Positions 1 to 7,240 of a DNA stretch of 8,260 bases are shown here, in pieces. A program made the position numbers and the translations under genes. Origin of the DNA: Betaproteobacteria bacterium HGW-Betaproteobacteria-2 (GTDB lineage Bacteria; Pseudomonadota; Gammaproteobacteria; Burkholderiales; Methylophilaceae). Position 1 is the stretch's first letter. Each line of letters starts with the position of its first letter. The stretch covers positions 1-8,260 of the forward strand of contig PHCM01000057.1 of the NCBI GenBank assembly GCA_002842255.1, given 5' to 3'. The notes beneath the pieces are model-generated. The model searched no databases. It saw only the letters and a list, made by a program, of their open reading frames with translations, and had not been told where the DNA came from.

Positions 1-1
1 A

Positions 2-442
2 CGCATGATGGTGCGACTGCTGGTTTTTGCCTTGCATGCCGCTGAGTATCTGGAATTCGGTCAGGGCATGACTGACGATGACGAGGCGGATCTGTGGCAG
101 CGTGATCTGACCGGGGCAATCGAATTGTGGATCGATGTCGGCATTCCGGATGAGCGACTGATCCGAAAGGCTTGTGGCCGGGCCAATCAGGTCATTGTTT
201 ACAGTTATGGTGGCCGTGTTGCCGAGATGTGGTTTGCCCAGAACAAATCGCAGTTCGAACGGCAGAAGAACCTGACTGTAATCAATCTGCCAATGGAGAG
301 TACGGCAGCGCTGGCTGGTCTGACACAGCGCACAATGAACCTGCAATGCACGATACAGGATGGTCAGGTCTGGCTCAGTGACGGCGATAAGAGTGTGCAG
401 GTGGAGCGTGAAGTGCTCAAATCCGCAGCATCCGGACGCTGA
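2..442 (+). CDS. yaeQ: YaeQ family protein, 5'-truncated by window edge
   Basis: The reading frame is open from base 2 to a TGA at 440-442, giving about 146 residues of a family whose members are usually near 180. The missing part is the N-terminus, because the first visible residues (RMMVRLL) match an internal stretch of E. coli YaeQ (recalled RMMLRLL). The ATG at 5 is therefore probably internal, not the start. Family-typical segments are visible: a DDDEADLW stretch, ELWIDVGIPDERLIRKAC, and near the C-terminus RTMNLQCTIQDGQVWLSD. YaeQ proteins are small cytosolic proteins with a PD-(D/E)XK nuclease-like fold and no firmly established function. An early link to RfaH/haemolysin expression in E. 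coli is not well supported. The gene reads towards the diguanylate cyclase, but the 163-bp gap argues against tight coupling. The family call is firm; the function is unknown. Confidence 0.9.
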   Translation, partial: RMMVRLLVFALHAAEYLEFGQGMTDDDEADLWQRDLTGAIELWIDVGIPDERLIRKACGRANQVIVYSYGGRVAEMWFAQNKSQFERQKNLTVINLPMESTAALAGLTQRTMNLQCTIQDGQVWLSDGDKSVQVEREVLKSAASGR

Positions 443-463
443 ACCCTGAGTTCTCGGATGCTG
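426..463 (+). terminator. Stem-loop at the 3' end of yaeQ (weak terminator candidate)
   Basis: The 9-nt arms CAGCATCCG (426-434) and CGGATGCTG (455-463) are perfect reverse complements. An inner GAAC/GTTC pair (441-444 with 450-453) can extend the hairpin. The structure spans the yaeQ stop codon and is followed only by GTTTACTG, a poor U-tract. It may be a weak intrinsic terminator or an mRNA 3'-end protector. I have computed no folding energy. Confidence 0.35.
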
Positions 464-512
464 TTTACTGTCGGCAGGTTGTGTGAATTTTCTTAATGAG
501 CGATTGTTTTGT

Positions 513-535
513 TTGAGCTTAAGAATTAAGCTCAA
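513..535. promoter_or_regulatory. Perfect 10-bp inverted repeat, candidate operator
   Basis: TTGAGCTTAA (513-522) and TTAAGCTCAA (526-535) are exact reverse complements separated by GAA. The short spacer, AT-rich arms and lack of a following T-run fit a dimeric-repressor site better than a terminator. The repeat overlaps the -35 and spacer of a plausible promoter for the diguanylate cyclase gene starting at 606, where a bound protein would block polymerase. I do not recognise the motif as the site of a particular regulator. Confidence 0.4.
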
Positions 536-546
536 CTTAATATTAT
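519..546 (+). promoter_or_regulatory. Possible sigma-70-type promoter for the diguanylate cyclase gene
   Basis: TTAAGA (519-524, four of six matches to TTGACA) and TATTAT (541-546, five of six to TATAAT) are 16 nt apart in the AT-rich part of the intergenic region. This would place the transcript start near 552 and leave a leader of roughly 50 nt. A second -10-like hexamer, TATGAT (558-563), lacks a good -35. The call rests on consensus matching alone. Confidence 0.28.
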
Positions 547-605
547 GCGGATAGTTTTATGATTTGAATGTGCGTTCCTGCCTATCCGAACCAGGGTCTT
601 GACTA

Positions 606-2051
606 ATGAATGATAGCTGGAAAGAAAAGGAAGCAAAGCGCCTGCAGGCCGTCCGCGAGCTTGAGATTCTGGATACTGCGCCAGAGGCGGATTTTGACGA
701 TATCGTGAGGCTGGCAGCCATGATATTCAAGGTGCCAATTTCAACGGTGACGATTCTTGATGCACACCGGCAGTGGTTCAAGGCTGCCATTGGGCTGGAT
801 GTAAAAGAGACGGCGCGTGATATCTCCTTTTGTACGTATGCGATCGAGCAGACGGATCCGTTGATTATCGAGGATGTGAAAAAGGACAAACGCTTCGTCA
901 AAAATCCGCTGGTGATGGGGCCGCCCCACTTGGGCTTTTATGCCGGTGTGCCGCTGCTGAATTCCGAAAATCTTGCGATCGGTACCTTCTGTATCATGGA
1001 TAGGATGTCCAGGGTGTTGACGGATGAGGAGATAGATATCCTCAAGATCCTTGCCAATCAGGTCATGGCCTTGCTGGAATTGCGTCATGAACGCAACTGG
1101 TTGAAGCAGTTGCTGGCCGAACTTGACCGTATCTACAAGACTTTGCGCGATAGTGAACAGCGTTGGAGCTTTGCACTGGAGGGCGCGGGTGATGGTGTAT
1201 GGGACTGGCAAATTGGCACTGACGAGGTGTTTTTCAGCAAGCGCTGGAAAGCCATGCTGGGTTATGAGGAGGATGAGTTTCCGAACCACTATCAATCATG
1301 GCGTGCCATCATACATCCGGAAGATATCAAGCAGACCATGGCCAATCTGCAGGATCATCTTGATGGCAAGATGGAGAGCTTCCGAATTGAGTATCGCGTT
1401 CGCTGCAAGGATGGGAATTGGTTGTGGGTGATGGCCAGAGGCTTGGTCGTAGAGCGCGACAATGCCGGCAAGCCGATCCGCATGGTGGGCACCCATACCG
1501 ATATTTCCAAGCGCAAGGAGGCGGAGGAACTGATCTGGCGTCAAGCCAATTTCGACACGCTGACAGGTCTGCCGAACCGGAGGATGTTCTTCGACCGCAT
1601 GTCACAGGAGATCAAGCGGGCTACGCGTGCACGGCAGTTGTTTGCAGTGCTGTTTGTTGACCTGGATGGCTTCAAGGAGATCAACGACGCGCTGGGACAT
1701 CAGGCCGGCGACGATCTGCTGGTGGATGTCAGTAACAGGCTTGCCAACTGCATTCGCAAATCCGATACCCTGGCCCGGCTGGGCGGCGATGAGTTCATCA
1801 TTATTCTCAGTGCCCTGGAGAATCAGTCCAGTGTCGAAACAATTGCCGACAAGATACTGAAGGTGATGAACGAGCCTTTCGAGCTCGAGGGGCAGCAACC
1901 CCAGATTACGGCCAGTATCGGCATCGCCATTTTTCCCTTGCATGGACTGGATGGCGATAGCCTGATCAGCCATGCCGACACGGCAATGTACGATGCCAAG
2001 GACATAGGCAAGAACTGCTGGGTGATGTACGAGCCCAAGCCGGCCGAATAA
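606..2051 (+). CDS. Diguanylate cyclase with GAF and PAS sensor domains
   Basis: This 481-residue protein makes cyclic di-GMP from two GTP. A GAF domain of a very common bacterial type covers about residues 22-160 (LDTAPEADFDDIVRLAA, then RQWFKAAIGLDV and DISFCTYAI). A helical linker covers about 160-182, and a PAS/PAC domain about 183-305 ends in HTDISKRKEAE. The GGDEF domain runs from about 312 to 475. Its motifs are complete: DTLTGLPNR at 317-325, metal-binding D352 in VDLDGFK, N360 for guanine contact, and the active-site loop GGDEF at 393-397. An RxxD inhibitory site (R384-D387) lies exactly five residues before GGDEF, so product inhibition is expected. There is no EAL or HD-GYP domain, transmembrane segment or signal peptide, so it should be a cytosolic synthase. 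The start at 606 has a modest AGGG at 593-596 and begins just before the GAF homology. The gene converges on the channel gene. Its ligand is unknown. Confidence 0.93.
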   Translation: MNDSWKEKEAKRLQAVRELEILDTAPEADFDDIVRLAAMIFKVPISTVTILDAHRQWFKAAIGLDVKETARDISFCTYAIEQTDPLIIEDVKKDKRFVKNPLVMGPPHLGFYAGVPLLNSENLAIGTFCIMDRMSRVLTDEEIDILKILANQVMALLELRHERNWLKQLLAELDRIYKTLRDSEQRWSFALEGAGDGVWDWQIGTDEVFFSKRWKAMLGYEEDEFPNHYQSWRAIIHPEDIKQTMANLQDHLDGKMESFRIEYRVRCKDGNWLWVMARGLVVERDNAGKPIRMVGTHTDISKRKEAEELIWRQANFDTLTGLPNRRMFFDRMSQEIKRATRARQLFAVLFVDLDGFKEINDALGHQAGDDLLVDVSNRLANCIRKSDTLARLGGDEFIIILSALENQSSVETIADKILKVMNEPFELEGQQPQITASIGIAIFPLHGLDGDSLISHADTAMYDAKDIGKNCWVMYEPKPAE

Positions 2052-2062
2052 ACGTTGCTTTT

Positions 2063-2084
2063 GGCCGGAATTCCCGGTTTCCTT
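2063..2084 (+). terminator. Weak terminator candidate between convergent genes
   Basis: Only 33 bp separate the two stop codons. CCGG (2065-2068) pairs with CCGG (2074-2077) around the loop AATTC, with two outer G-T wobbles, and is followed on the + strand by TTCCTTTC. An alternative pairing is CCGGCC (2040-2045) with GGCCGG (2063-2068). The stem is short and the T-run interrupted, so this is a weak call. Nothing equivalent is seen for the - strand transcript. Confidence 0.22.
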
Positions 2085-3017
2085 TCAGTTGCTGCCGGCT
2101 GGTTCGGCGGTGGATTTCTCTGGTTGGTTGATGTTGAGTGCCGGAGCTGTGCCGTCCTTGTTCTGGCCGGGATAGACGGTCAGGTGCGGGTAGGGAATCT
2201 CGATGCCGCGTTTATCGAACTCGGCCTTGATGCGTTTGAGGAATTCGCGCCTGACGCCCCATTGTTCCAACGCCTGGACCTTGAAGCGACAGCGGATGGT
2301 CACGGCTGAATCGCCAAGTCGGTCGACGCCGGCCATTTCCATATTGTCCAGAATCTTGAACTGGAACGCCTCGTCGGTGCGCATGTCTTCGCCCACCTCA
2401 CGCATGATCTGCATCACTTCATCGACATTCTCGCGATAAGCGACGCCGACATCGATCACCGATTGAGCGAAGCCGCGGCTCATGTTGGTAACGGTGGTGA
2501 TGACGCCGTTCGGCACGTAATGCACGTTACCGTCATAGTCGCGCATCTTGATGAAGCGTAGCGTCACCTCTTCGACAAAGCCAGCTTTACCACCGGCGTC
2601 GACCACATCACCCTGGCGGATCTGGTTCTCCAGCAGGATGAAGAAACCGTTGAAATAGTCCTTGATCAGGCTTTGGGCGCCGAAACCGACGGCGACGCCG
2701 ACCACACCGGCGGCGGCCAGGATGGGGGCGATCGAAATGCCGAGCTCATGCAACACCTCGACGATGGCGATAATGGCGATGAGGATGGTGGCGATATAAC
2801 GGAACACCCTGCCCAGTGTGTCGATGCGCTTCAGTTCTTCGGCATCGCCCTCTGCGCGGACTTTCAGGTGCTGTTTCAGTTTGATGATGAGTTTGCTGCT
2901 GATTTTCATCAGGATGGCAGCTATGGTCATGATCAGCAGTATGCGCAGCATGGTTTTGATCAGTGCCCAAAGGGCCTGCGGGTCACTCAAACCGAAGGTG
3001 ACGAGTAGATTTTCCAT
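2085..3017 (-). CDS. Small-conductance mechanosensitive channel, MscS family
   Basis: This is a 310-residue inner-membrane channel, close to the minimal MscS size (E. coli MscS is 286). Three hydrophobic helices lie at about 14-38, 70-91 and 96-130. The third is the pore helix, with the Ala/Gly-rich run AAAGVVGVAVGFGAQ (101-115) followed by SLIKDYFNGFFILLENQI. The beta domain follows (about 131-182, with GDVV and YVPNG), and then the cytoplasmic alpha/beta domain ending in IPYPHLTVY (274-282). The C-terminal 25 or so residues are polar and probably disordered. These proteins open under membrane tension and release small solutes during hypo-osmotic shock. The ATG is preceded by AGGAG (3023-3027) with a 5-nt gap. 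The gene starts 47 bp after the amylosucrase stop, on the same strand and with no terminator seen between, so it is probably the last gene of the sucrose operon. The family is certain; I cannot say which MscS subgroup it belongs to. Confidence 0.92.
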   Translation of the reverse strand: MENLLVTFGLSDPQALWALIKTMLRILLIMTIAAILMKISSKLIIKLKQHLKVRAEGDAEELKRIDTLGRVFRYIATILIAIIAIVEVLHELGISIAPILAAAGVVGVAVGFGAQSLIKDYFNGFFILLENQIRQGDVVDAGGKAGFVEEVTLRFIKMRDYDGNVHYVPNGVITTVTNMSRGFAQSVIDVGVAYRENVDEVMQIMREVGEDMRTDEAFQFKILDNMEMAGVDRLGDSAVTIRCRFKVQALEQWGVRREFLKRIKAEFDKRGIEIPYPHLTVYPGQNKDGTAPALNINQPEKSTAEPAGSN

Positions 3018-3064
3018 GAGTACTCCTGTTGCGAAATTGGATGACTGGCTGCTGACTGCCGGAA

Positions 3065-5017
3065 TCAGGTCTGCAGCCAGTAGAAGCCGAGCGCCGGGAT
3101 TTCCAGTTGCTGGCGGTCGATGCTGACCTCATTGCCGCTGTAGAGATCCCTGACTTGGCGATGCTGGAAAAAACCGCGTTTGCACAGGTCGGCGATGTCC
3201 AGATTTTGCGGACGATTGTCGAAATTGCAGATTACCAGTACGCGGGATTGCGTATTGATGTAGTCGAAGCGGGAAAAAACGAACAGATGCGTATTGTCCG
3301 TATCCAGCAGTTCGCGATTGTTGTGGTCGGCAAAGGCGGGGATCTCCTTGCGTACGGCGATCATCTTTTTCAGCGGGGTGAAAATCCGGTTTTCAATGGT
3401 GCCATGCGTATTCCTGCGGGCGGCCTTGGTCCAGTTCAGCTTGGGCCGGTGGACCCAACGGGTGTCGTGCTGCTTGTATTCATCTTCCAGATACGACCTG
3501 TCATTCAGCGTACCGATGGCATCGCCGTAGTAGAGCAGCGGGATGCCGCCGAAGGACATGATGGCGCTGTGCAGCAGCAGGATGGTGTCGATCGCCTCCT
3601 GGATGGCTACCGGGTCGTTGTTCTCGATAGCGGATTCCAGGCCGGCCAGCGAGGCCAGCGAGCCGGCGATGCGGGCATCACCACTTTTCTTGTTGATGCC
3701 GAAGGCGACGCCACGAGCGGGCGAAACCTTGTGTTGGCCGGTGTAGTAATCGACCAGGAATTTGCGGTGCAGTTTGGGGTCGTAACCCGCCAGCCTGATG
3801 TCGTTGTCGTCGAAACCGAGGCCGATATCATCATGGCAGCGCACGTAGTTGAGCCAGGTCGCGCGTTCCAGTTTGTCCGGTATGCTCCTGATGCCGAGAT
3901 TTAGCAGGCCGGCTTTCTTGGTGGCGACGGCGTCCCACAGCAGGGCCATGAAGGTTGCGTTGTAGGCGATCTCGCATTCCTTGGCATTGATGGCATCCTC
4001 GCCGAAATATTTGATGACTTCGATCGGTGCGACGATGGCCTCGGCGATGAACAGCACGCCCGGCGCTGTTACCTGGCAACAGTCTTTCATCAGTTGCAGG
4101 ATCAGGTGGGCTTCGCGTTCGTTCTGGCAGGTGCTGCCGATCTTTTTCCAGAGAAAAGCGACAGCATCGAGGCGGATGATGTCGGCGCCATGGTTGGCCC
4201 AGTGCAGGATGATCTCCACCATTTCGATGAGGACGGCGGGATTGCTGTAATTGAGATCCCACTGGTAGTCGTTGAAGACCGTCATCACCCATTTGCCCAT
4301 CGCTTCGTCCCAGGTGAAGTTGCCGGGCGAGGTTTCGGGAAAGACCTCGGGCATGGTCTCTTCATACATGTCCGGCAGCTCACGGTCGTCGAACACGTGA
4401 TAGTAATCCTGATAGGTCTTGTCGCCTTCGCGCGCCTTCACGGCCCATTCATGTTCGTTGGAGGTGTGGTTGACGACGACATCCAGCGCCAGCAGCATGT
4501 CGCGCTTTTTCATGTTCCTGACCAGGCTGTCGAGCTCACGCGTGGTGCCGACTTCCGGGTTGATTTTTTTGAAGTCGCGCACGGCATAGCCGCCGTCGCT
4601 CTTGCCCTTCGGGCAGTCCAGAATCGGCATCACATGCAGCAGGTTGATGCCGAGATCCTGCAGATAACCCAGATGTTTCTGCAGTCCGGCCAGATTGCCG
4701 GAGAATTCCCTGCAGTAGAGCGCGTAGCCGATCCATTTCTGGCTGAGGAACCAGTTGTGGTCCTTTTCCCGCGCCAGATCCAGCTTTCGCAGCTGTTGCG
4801 GCCGCTTGATGTAGGCGCAGGTGAGGCTGGTGACCAGTCGCTGCATCTGTTGCTTGAAGTCGGGACGATGGCCGTAAAGCTGGTGAAATAGCGAGTAGAT
4901 GGCGTAGAAGTTCGCCCCGAGCCGGATATAGAAATGCTGCAGGTTCTTGTCCTTGATGTCGCGCTCGAGCTTGATCAGGATGTCATTCAGCAGGGAATGT
5001 GAAACCTGTTCATACAT
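3065..5017 (-). CDS. ams: Amylosucrase (GH13 family)
   Basis: This 650-residue enzyme transfers glucose from sucrose to an alpha-1,4-glucan and releases fructose. An N-terminal helical region (about 1-85) precedes the (beta/alpha)8 barrel, and a C-terminal beta domain covers about 560-650. The GH13 catalytic set is present: nucleophile D284 in RLDAVAF, acid/base E326 in IAEAIV, and D396 in CHDDIG. Compared from memory with Neisseria polysaccharea amylosucrase, the sucrose-binding residues are also kept: D141 and Y144 in DGGY, H184 in VVNHTS, D397, R449 and R520 in TRWVHRP. The D141/R520 pair is the hallmark separating amylosucrases from ordinary alpha-amylases. No signal peptide is seen, so it is likely cytoplasmic. 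AAGGAG (5025-5030) lies 7 nt before the ATG, inside the end of the upstream gene, with an 8-nt overlap. Closely related sucrose hydrolases are the main alternative. In this operon it would recycle stored sucrose or divert it to glucan. Confidence 0.87.
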   Translation of the reverse strand: MYEQVSHSLLNDILIKLERDIKDKNLQHFYIRLGANFYAIYSLFHQLYGHRPDFKQQMQRLVTSLTCAYIKRPQQLRKLDLAREKDHNWFLSQKWIGYALYCREFSGNLAGLQKHLGYLQDLGINLLHVMPILDCPKGKSDGGYAVRDFKKINPEVGTTRELDSLVRNMKKRDMLLALDVVVNHTSNEHEWAVKAREGDKTYQDYYHVFDDRELPDMYEETMPEVFPETSPGNFTWDEAMGKWVMTVFNDYQWDLNYSNPAVLIEMVEIILHWANHGADIIRLDAVAFLWKKIGSTCQNEREAHLILQLMKDCCQVTAPGVLFIAEAIVAPIEVIKYFGEDAINAKECEIAYNATFMALLWDAVATKKAGLLNLGIRSIPDKLERATWLNYVRCHDDIGLGFDDNDIRLAGYDPKLHRKFLVDYYTGQHKVSPARGVAFGINKKSGDARIAGSLASLAGLESAIENNDPVAIQEAIDTILLLHSAIMSFGGIPLLYYGDAIGTLNDRSYLEDEYKQHDTRWVHRPKLNWTKAARRNTHGTIENRIFTPLKKMIAVRKEIPAFADHNNRELLDTDNTHLFVFSRFDYINTQSRVLVICNFDNRPQNLDIADLCKRGFFQHRQVRDLYSGNEVSIDRQQLEIPALGFYWLQT

Positions 5018-7217
5018 GCGTAAACTCCTTTATGCCGGAAATCTGCGAGTCTGTGTCGATATCCATGCCGTAGTGCTGCAGACCTTCGATGATGCCTGCA
5101 GCATTGTGACCCTGTGCGAAGTAAATCTGTTCCTGATCGCGCAAAATTGCCAGTTCCGGACTGTGGTTGCCGACGACGATGGCATGCGTGTCACCGACCA
5201 GCATCTCGGTGTCATTGCCGGAATCCCCGGCGACCAGGAAGTTCTCCAGCGGTAAGCCCCATTTGTAGGCCAGATAGCGGATGGCATGGCCCTTGGAGGC
5301 GCGCACCGGCAACACGTCAAGAAACTCTTCATGCGAATAGATCAGTTGTGCGTGCAGGTTCAGATCATGCAGATATTCGTAGAGTTCGTTGAGTGGCGGC
5401 ATGTTGTCCGGTGTCGCCAGATAACTCAGCTTGAATTCGCGCTGGTTTTCCGGCGCCTGTAGTTTCAGTCCCGGGAATCTGGTCAGCGCCTCGGCCAGTG
5501 CATCCCGACGCCACTGGTGACGGATGTGCGCGGTCCAGCCGAGATCGGGGATCAGTTTCTTGCCGTAATGGATCTCCGAGCCGACCGAGGTGATCAGCAC
5601 ATCCGGGATATTGACCTGGTTCTTCTCGAGAATGGCGACCGCACTTTCGATCGTGCGGCCAGTGGCGATGCCGAATGCCAGTTGGCTGCGCTGCGTTTTC
5701 AGCCAGGCTGTCAGTTGCTTTAGCGAACGCCGGTCGCCGAGCAGGGTGTTGTCGATGTCGCTGATCAGTGCCTTTTTCACCAGCGGCATATAGGATTTTT
5801 CGCCATGCTGGATAATCGCGTGCTGTCGCCGCAGACGCTTCTTGTCACGACGCAGCAATCTGCGGATTTCCTTCATGTATTTTTCGACATGGGCCGCCCA
5901 GCTGTAATGCCGCCAGACGCCGGCGATGCCGTTGTTGGCCCATTGGCGCCAGCGTTTCCTGTCCTGCAGAATGTGCAGCAGTGCCTTGCCGATCTCATCG
6001 CTATGCAGTGTGTCGACCACCAGCCCATTGCGGCAGTTGGCGACGATGTCGCGCGGACCGCCATCATCAGGTGCGACAAACGGCAGACCGCTGGCGGCAG
6101 CCTCTATTAGCGTCAGGCCGAACGGCTCGGTAAATGCCGGATTGACGAAGACGCCACGGCGGCGGGCAGCCAGACGGTAGAACTCAGGGACTTCTTCCTG
6201 CGTGACATGCTTGGGCAGGGCGACCTTGCCCCACAGGTCATAACGGTCGATATCGAACAGCAGTTCGCTCATGATTTTCTGTTCGGACTCTTCCAGTTCG
6301 CGGATATCGTTGCGGGTGCCGGCGACGATCAGCAGGTTGGCAGCTTCCTGCAGTTCCAGATTCTGGCCATAGGCCTTGACCAGACCCTTGATGTTTTTTC
6401 TGGCATCCGGCCGGCTGATGGAGAATATCAGCGGTTTTTCCGGCTCGGCGAGGAATTTGTCCACCAGTCGTTGTGTCGCAGGCTCGATTTTTTTGCGCAG
6501 CGGCGGCGAGAACCTGGAGGTATCCGTGCCGGGCGGTATGACGCGGAAGCGCGAATGGTTGAAATTGGTATAGAGGCCGTACTGCTGATCAATCTCCTGC
6601 TGGGTGCTGGTGACGATGAGCGAAGCGTTCTTGATGATCTCTTCTTCGGCGTTGATGCGGTGCTCGAAATTGAACTGCTTTTCCAGCACATGCGCCTTGC
6701 GCCCGCTCGCCAGCATGCGCTCGAGTTTGGGGCGGCCCAGTGAGTGGCCGGTGTGTACCTGCGGGATACCAAGCAGCAGGGAAAGCTGCTGTCCGACGTA
6801 GCCGGCATCGGCATAGTGGGTATGGATCAGGTCTGGCAGACGGCCCTGCTGACGCAGGAAGTGCAGGGATTTGTCGACAACCTGATTGAGATGCGGCCAC
6901 AACAGCTCCTTGCGCAGATAGCGCCTGGGCCCGTAGGGCAGGCGTACGATACGGGCACCATCGCCGAGGTCCTCTTCTGGTTGTGCGTAGTCCAGGCTGA
7001 CATTCGGGTCTTCAATCAGTCGAGTCAGCAGGTCGACCTTTTCCACTTCCTGGTGCCGGGCCAGCGCTTTGCTTAGTTCGACGACATAAGTGGTCTGGCC
7101 TCCCGTGTCGGCATCGCGGCCAAGTTCCATGTCATGGCCGCGGATGAGGCCATGCATGCTGATCATCAGGATATAGATGGGGTTTTCGGATTTTTGCTGT
7201 TGTCTTGTGTTTTGCAT
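5010..7217 (-). CDS. sps: Bifunctional sucrose-phosphate synthase / sucrose-phosphate phosphatase
   Basis: From the ATG at 7217 this is 735 residues with two domains. Residues 12 to about 455 form a GT4 glycosyltransferase of the sucrose-phosphate synthase type: MHGLIRGHDMELGRDADTGG (21-40), HTGHSLGRPK (155-164), SRPDARKNIKGL (268-279) and the EX7E motif E364/E372 in EPFGLTLIEA. This half makes sucrose-6-phosphate from UDP-glucose and fructose-6-phosphate. Residues 480 to about 715 form a HAD phosphatase with all motifs: DIDNT (D487, D489), K642 in SKGHAIRYLA and GDSGNDTEML (D665, D669). The phosphate can therefore be removed by the same chain. Plant synthases carry a similar but degenerate C-terminal domain. 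The frame is open upstream to 7364, but that part lies inside the kinase gene and has no family similarity. An alternative ATG at 7253 would overlap the kinase gene by 13 nt. The chosen start lies 17 nt beyond AAGGAG (7235-7240), which is unusually far. The protein is cytosolic. Confidence 0.93.
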   Translation of the reverse strand: MQNTRQQQKSENPIYILMISMHGLIRGHDMELGRDADTGGQTTYVVELSKALARHQEVEKVDLLTRLIEDPNVSLDYAQPEEDLGDGARIVRLPYGPRRYLRKELLWPHLNQVVDKSLHFLRQQGRLPDLIHTHYADAGYVGQQLSLLLGIPQVHTGHSLGRPKLERMLASGRKAHVLEKQFNFEHRINAEEEIIKNASLIVTSTQQEIDQQYGLYTNFNHSRFRVIPPGTDTSRFSPPLRKKIEPATQRLVDKFLAEPEKPLIFSISRPDARKNIKGLVKAYGQNLELQEAANLLIVAGTRNDIRELEESEQKIMSELLFDIDRYDLWGKVALPKHVTQEEVPEFYRLAARRRGVFVNPAFTEPFGLTLIEAAASGLPFVAPDDGGPRDIVANCRNGLVVDTLHSDEIGKALLHILQDRKRWRQWANNGIAGVWRHYSWAAHVEKYMKEIRRLLRRDKKRLRRQHAIIQHGEKSYMPLVKKALISDIDNTLLGDRRSLKQLTAWLKTQRSQLAFGIATGRTIESAVAILEKNQVNIPDVLITSVGSEIHYGKKLIPDLGWTAHIRHQWRRDALAEALTRFPGLKLQAPENQREFKLSYLATPDNMPPLNELYEYLHDLNLHAQLIYSHEEFLDVLPVRASKGHAIRYLAYKWGLPLENFLVAGDSGNDTEMLVGDTHAIVVGNHSPELAILRDQEQIYFAQGHNAAGIIEGLQHYGMDIDTDSQISGIKEFTHV
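5025..5030 (-). promoter_or_regulatory. Ribosome binding site of amylosucrase within the sps 3' end
   Basis: On the - strand this reads AAGGAG, 7 nt before the amylosucrase ATG at 5017-5015. It lies in the codons for the last residues of the synthase. The start and the synthase stop share ATGTATGA (5017-5010), a layout typical of translational coupling. Confidence 0.8.
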
Positions 7218-7225
7218 ATCGGGGT

Positions 7226-7240
7226 AAGAGTGCTCTCCTT
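7226..7240 (-). promoter_or_regulatory. Ribosome binding site of sps, possibly folded in a small hairpin
   Basis: On the - strand AAGGAG (7240-7235) follows the fructokinase TAG directly but is 17 nt from the nearest downstream ATG (7217). AGGAG (7239-7235) can pair with CTCTT (7230-7226) around the tetraloop AGCA, with one G-U pair. This would mask the site and shorten the effective distance to the start. A ribosome finishing the kinase gene would melt the hairpin. The presence of the motif is certain; the hairpin role is inferred. Confidence 0.4.

Noticed and set aside
3018..3064. Possible terminator or promoter between amylosucrase and the channel gene
   Set aside because: Only a short direct repeat (GACTG twice, about 3045-3060) is visible; there is no hairpin with a T-run and no good promoter hexamer pair.
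3107..3904. Long + strand open frame of 265 codons opposite amylosucrase
   Set aside because: It is antisense to a fully conserved enzyme, has no recognisable domain and is rich in Val/Asp/Gln/Ala, as expected from reading the complement of a codon-biased gene.
4094..4891. Second long + strand open frame of 265 codons opposite amylosucrase
   Set aside because: Same situation: no family features, biased composition and complete overlap with the catalytic core coding sequence on the other strand.
6207..6743. + strand open frame of 178 codons opposite the synthase
   Set aside because: It mirrors the conserved glycosyltransferase coding region; no motif is seen.
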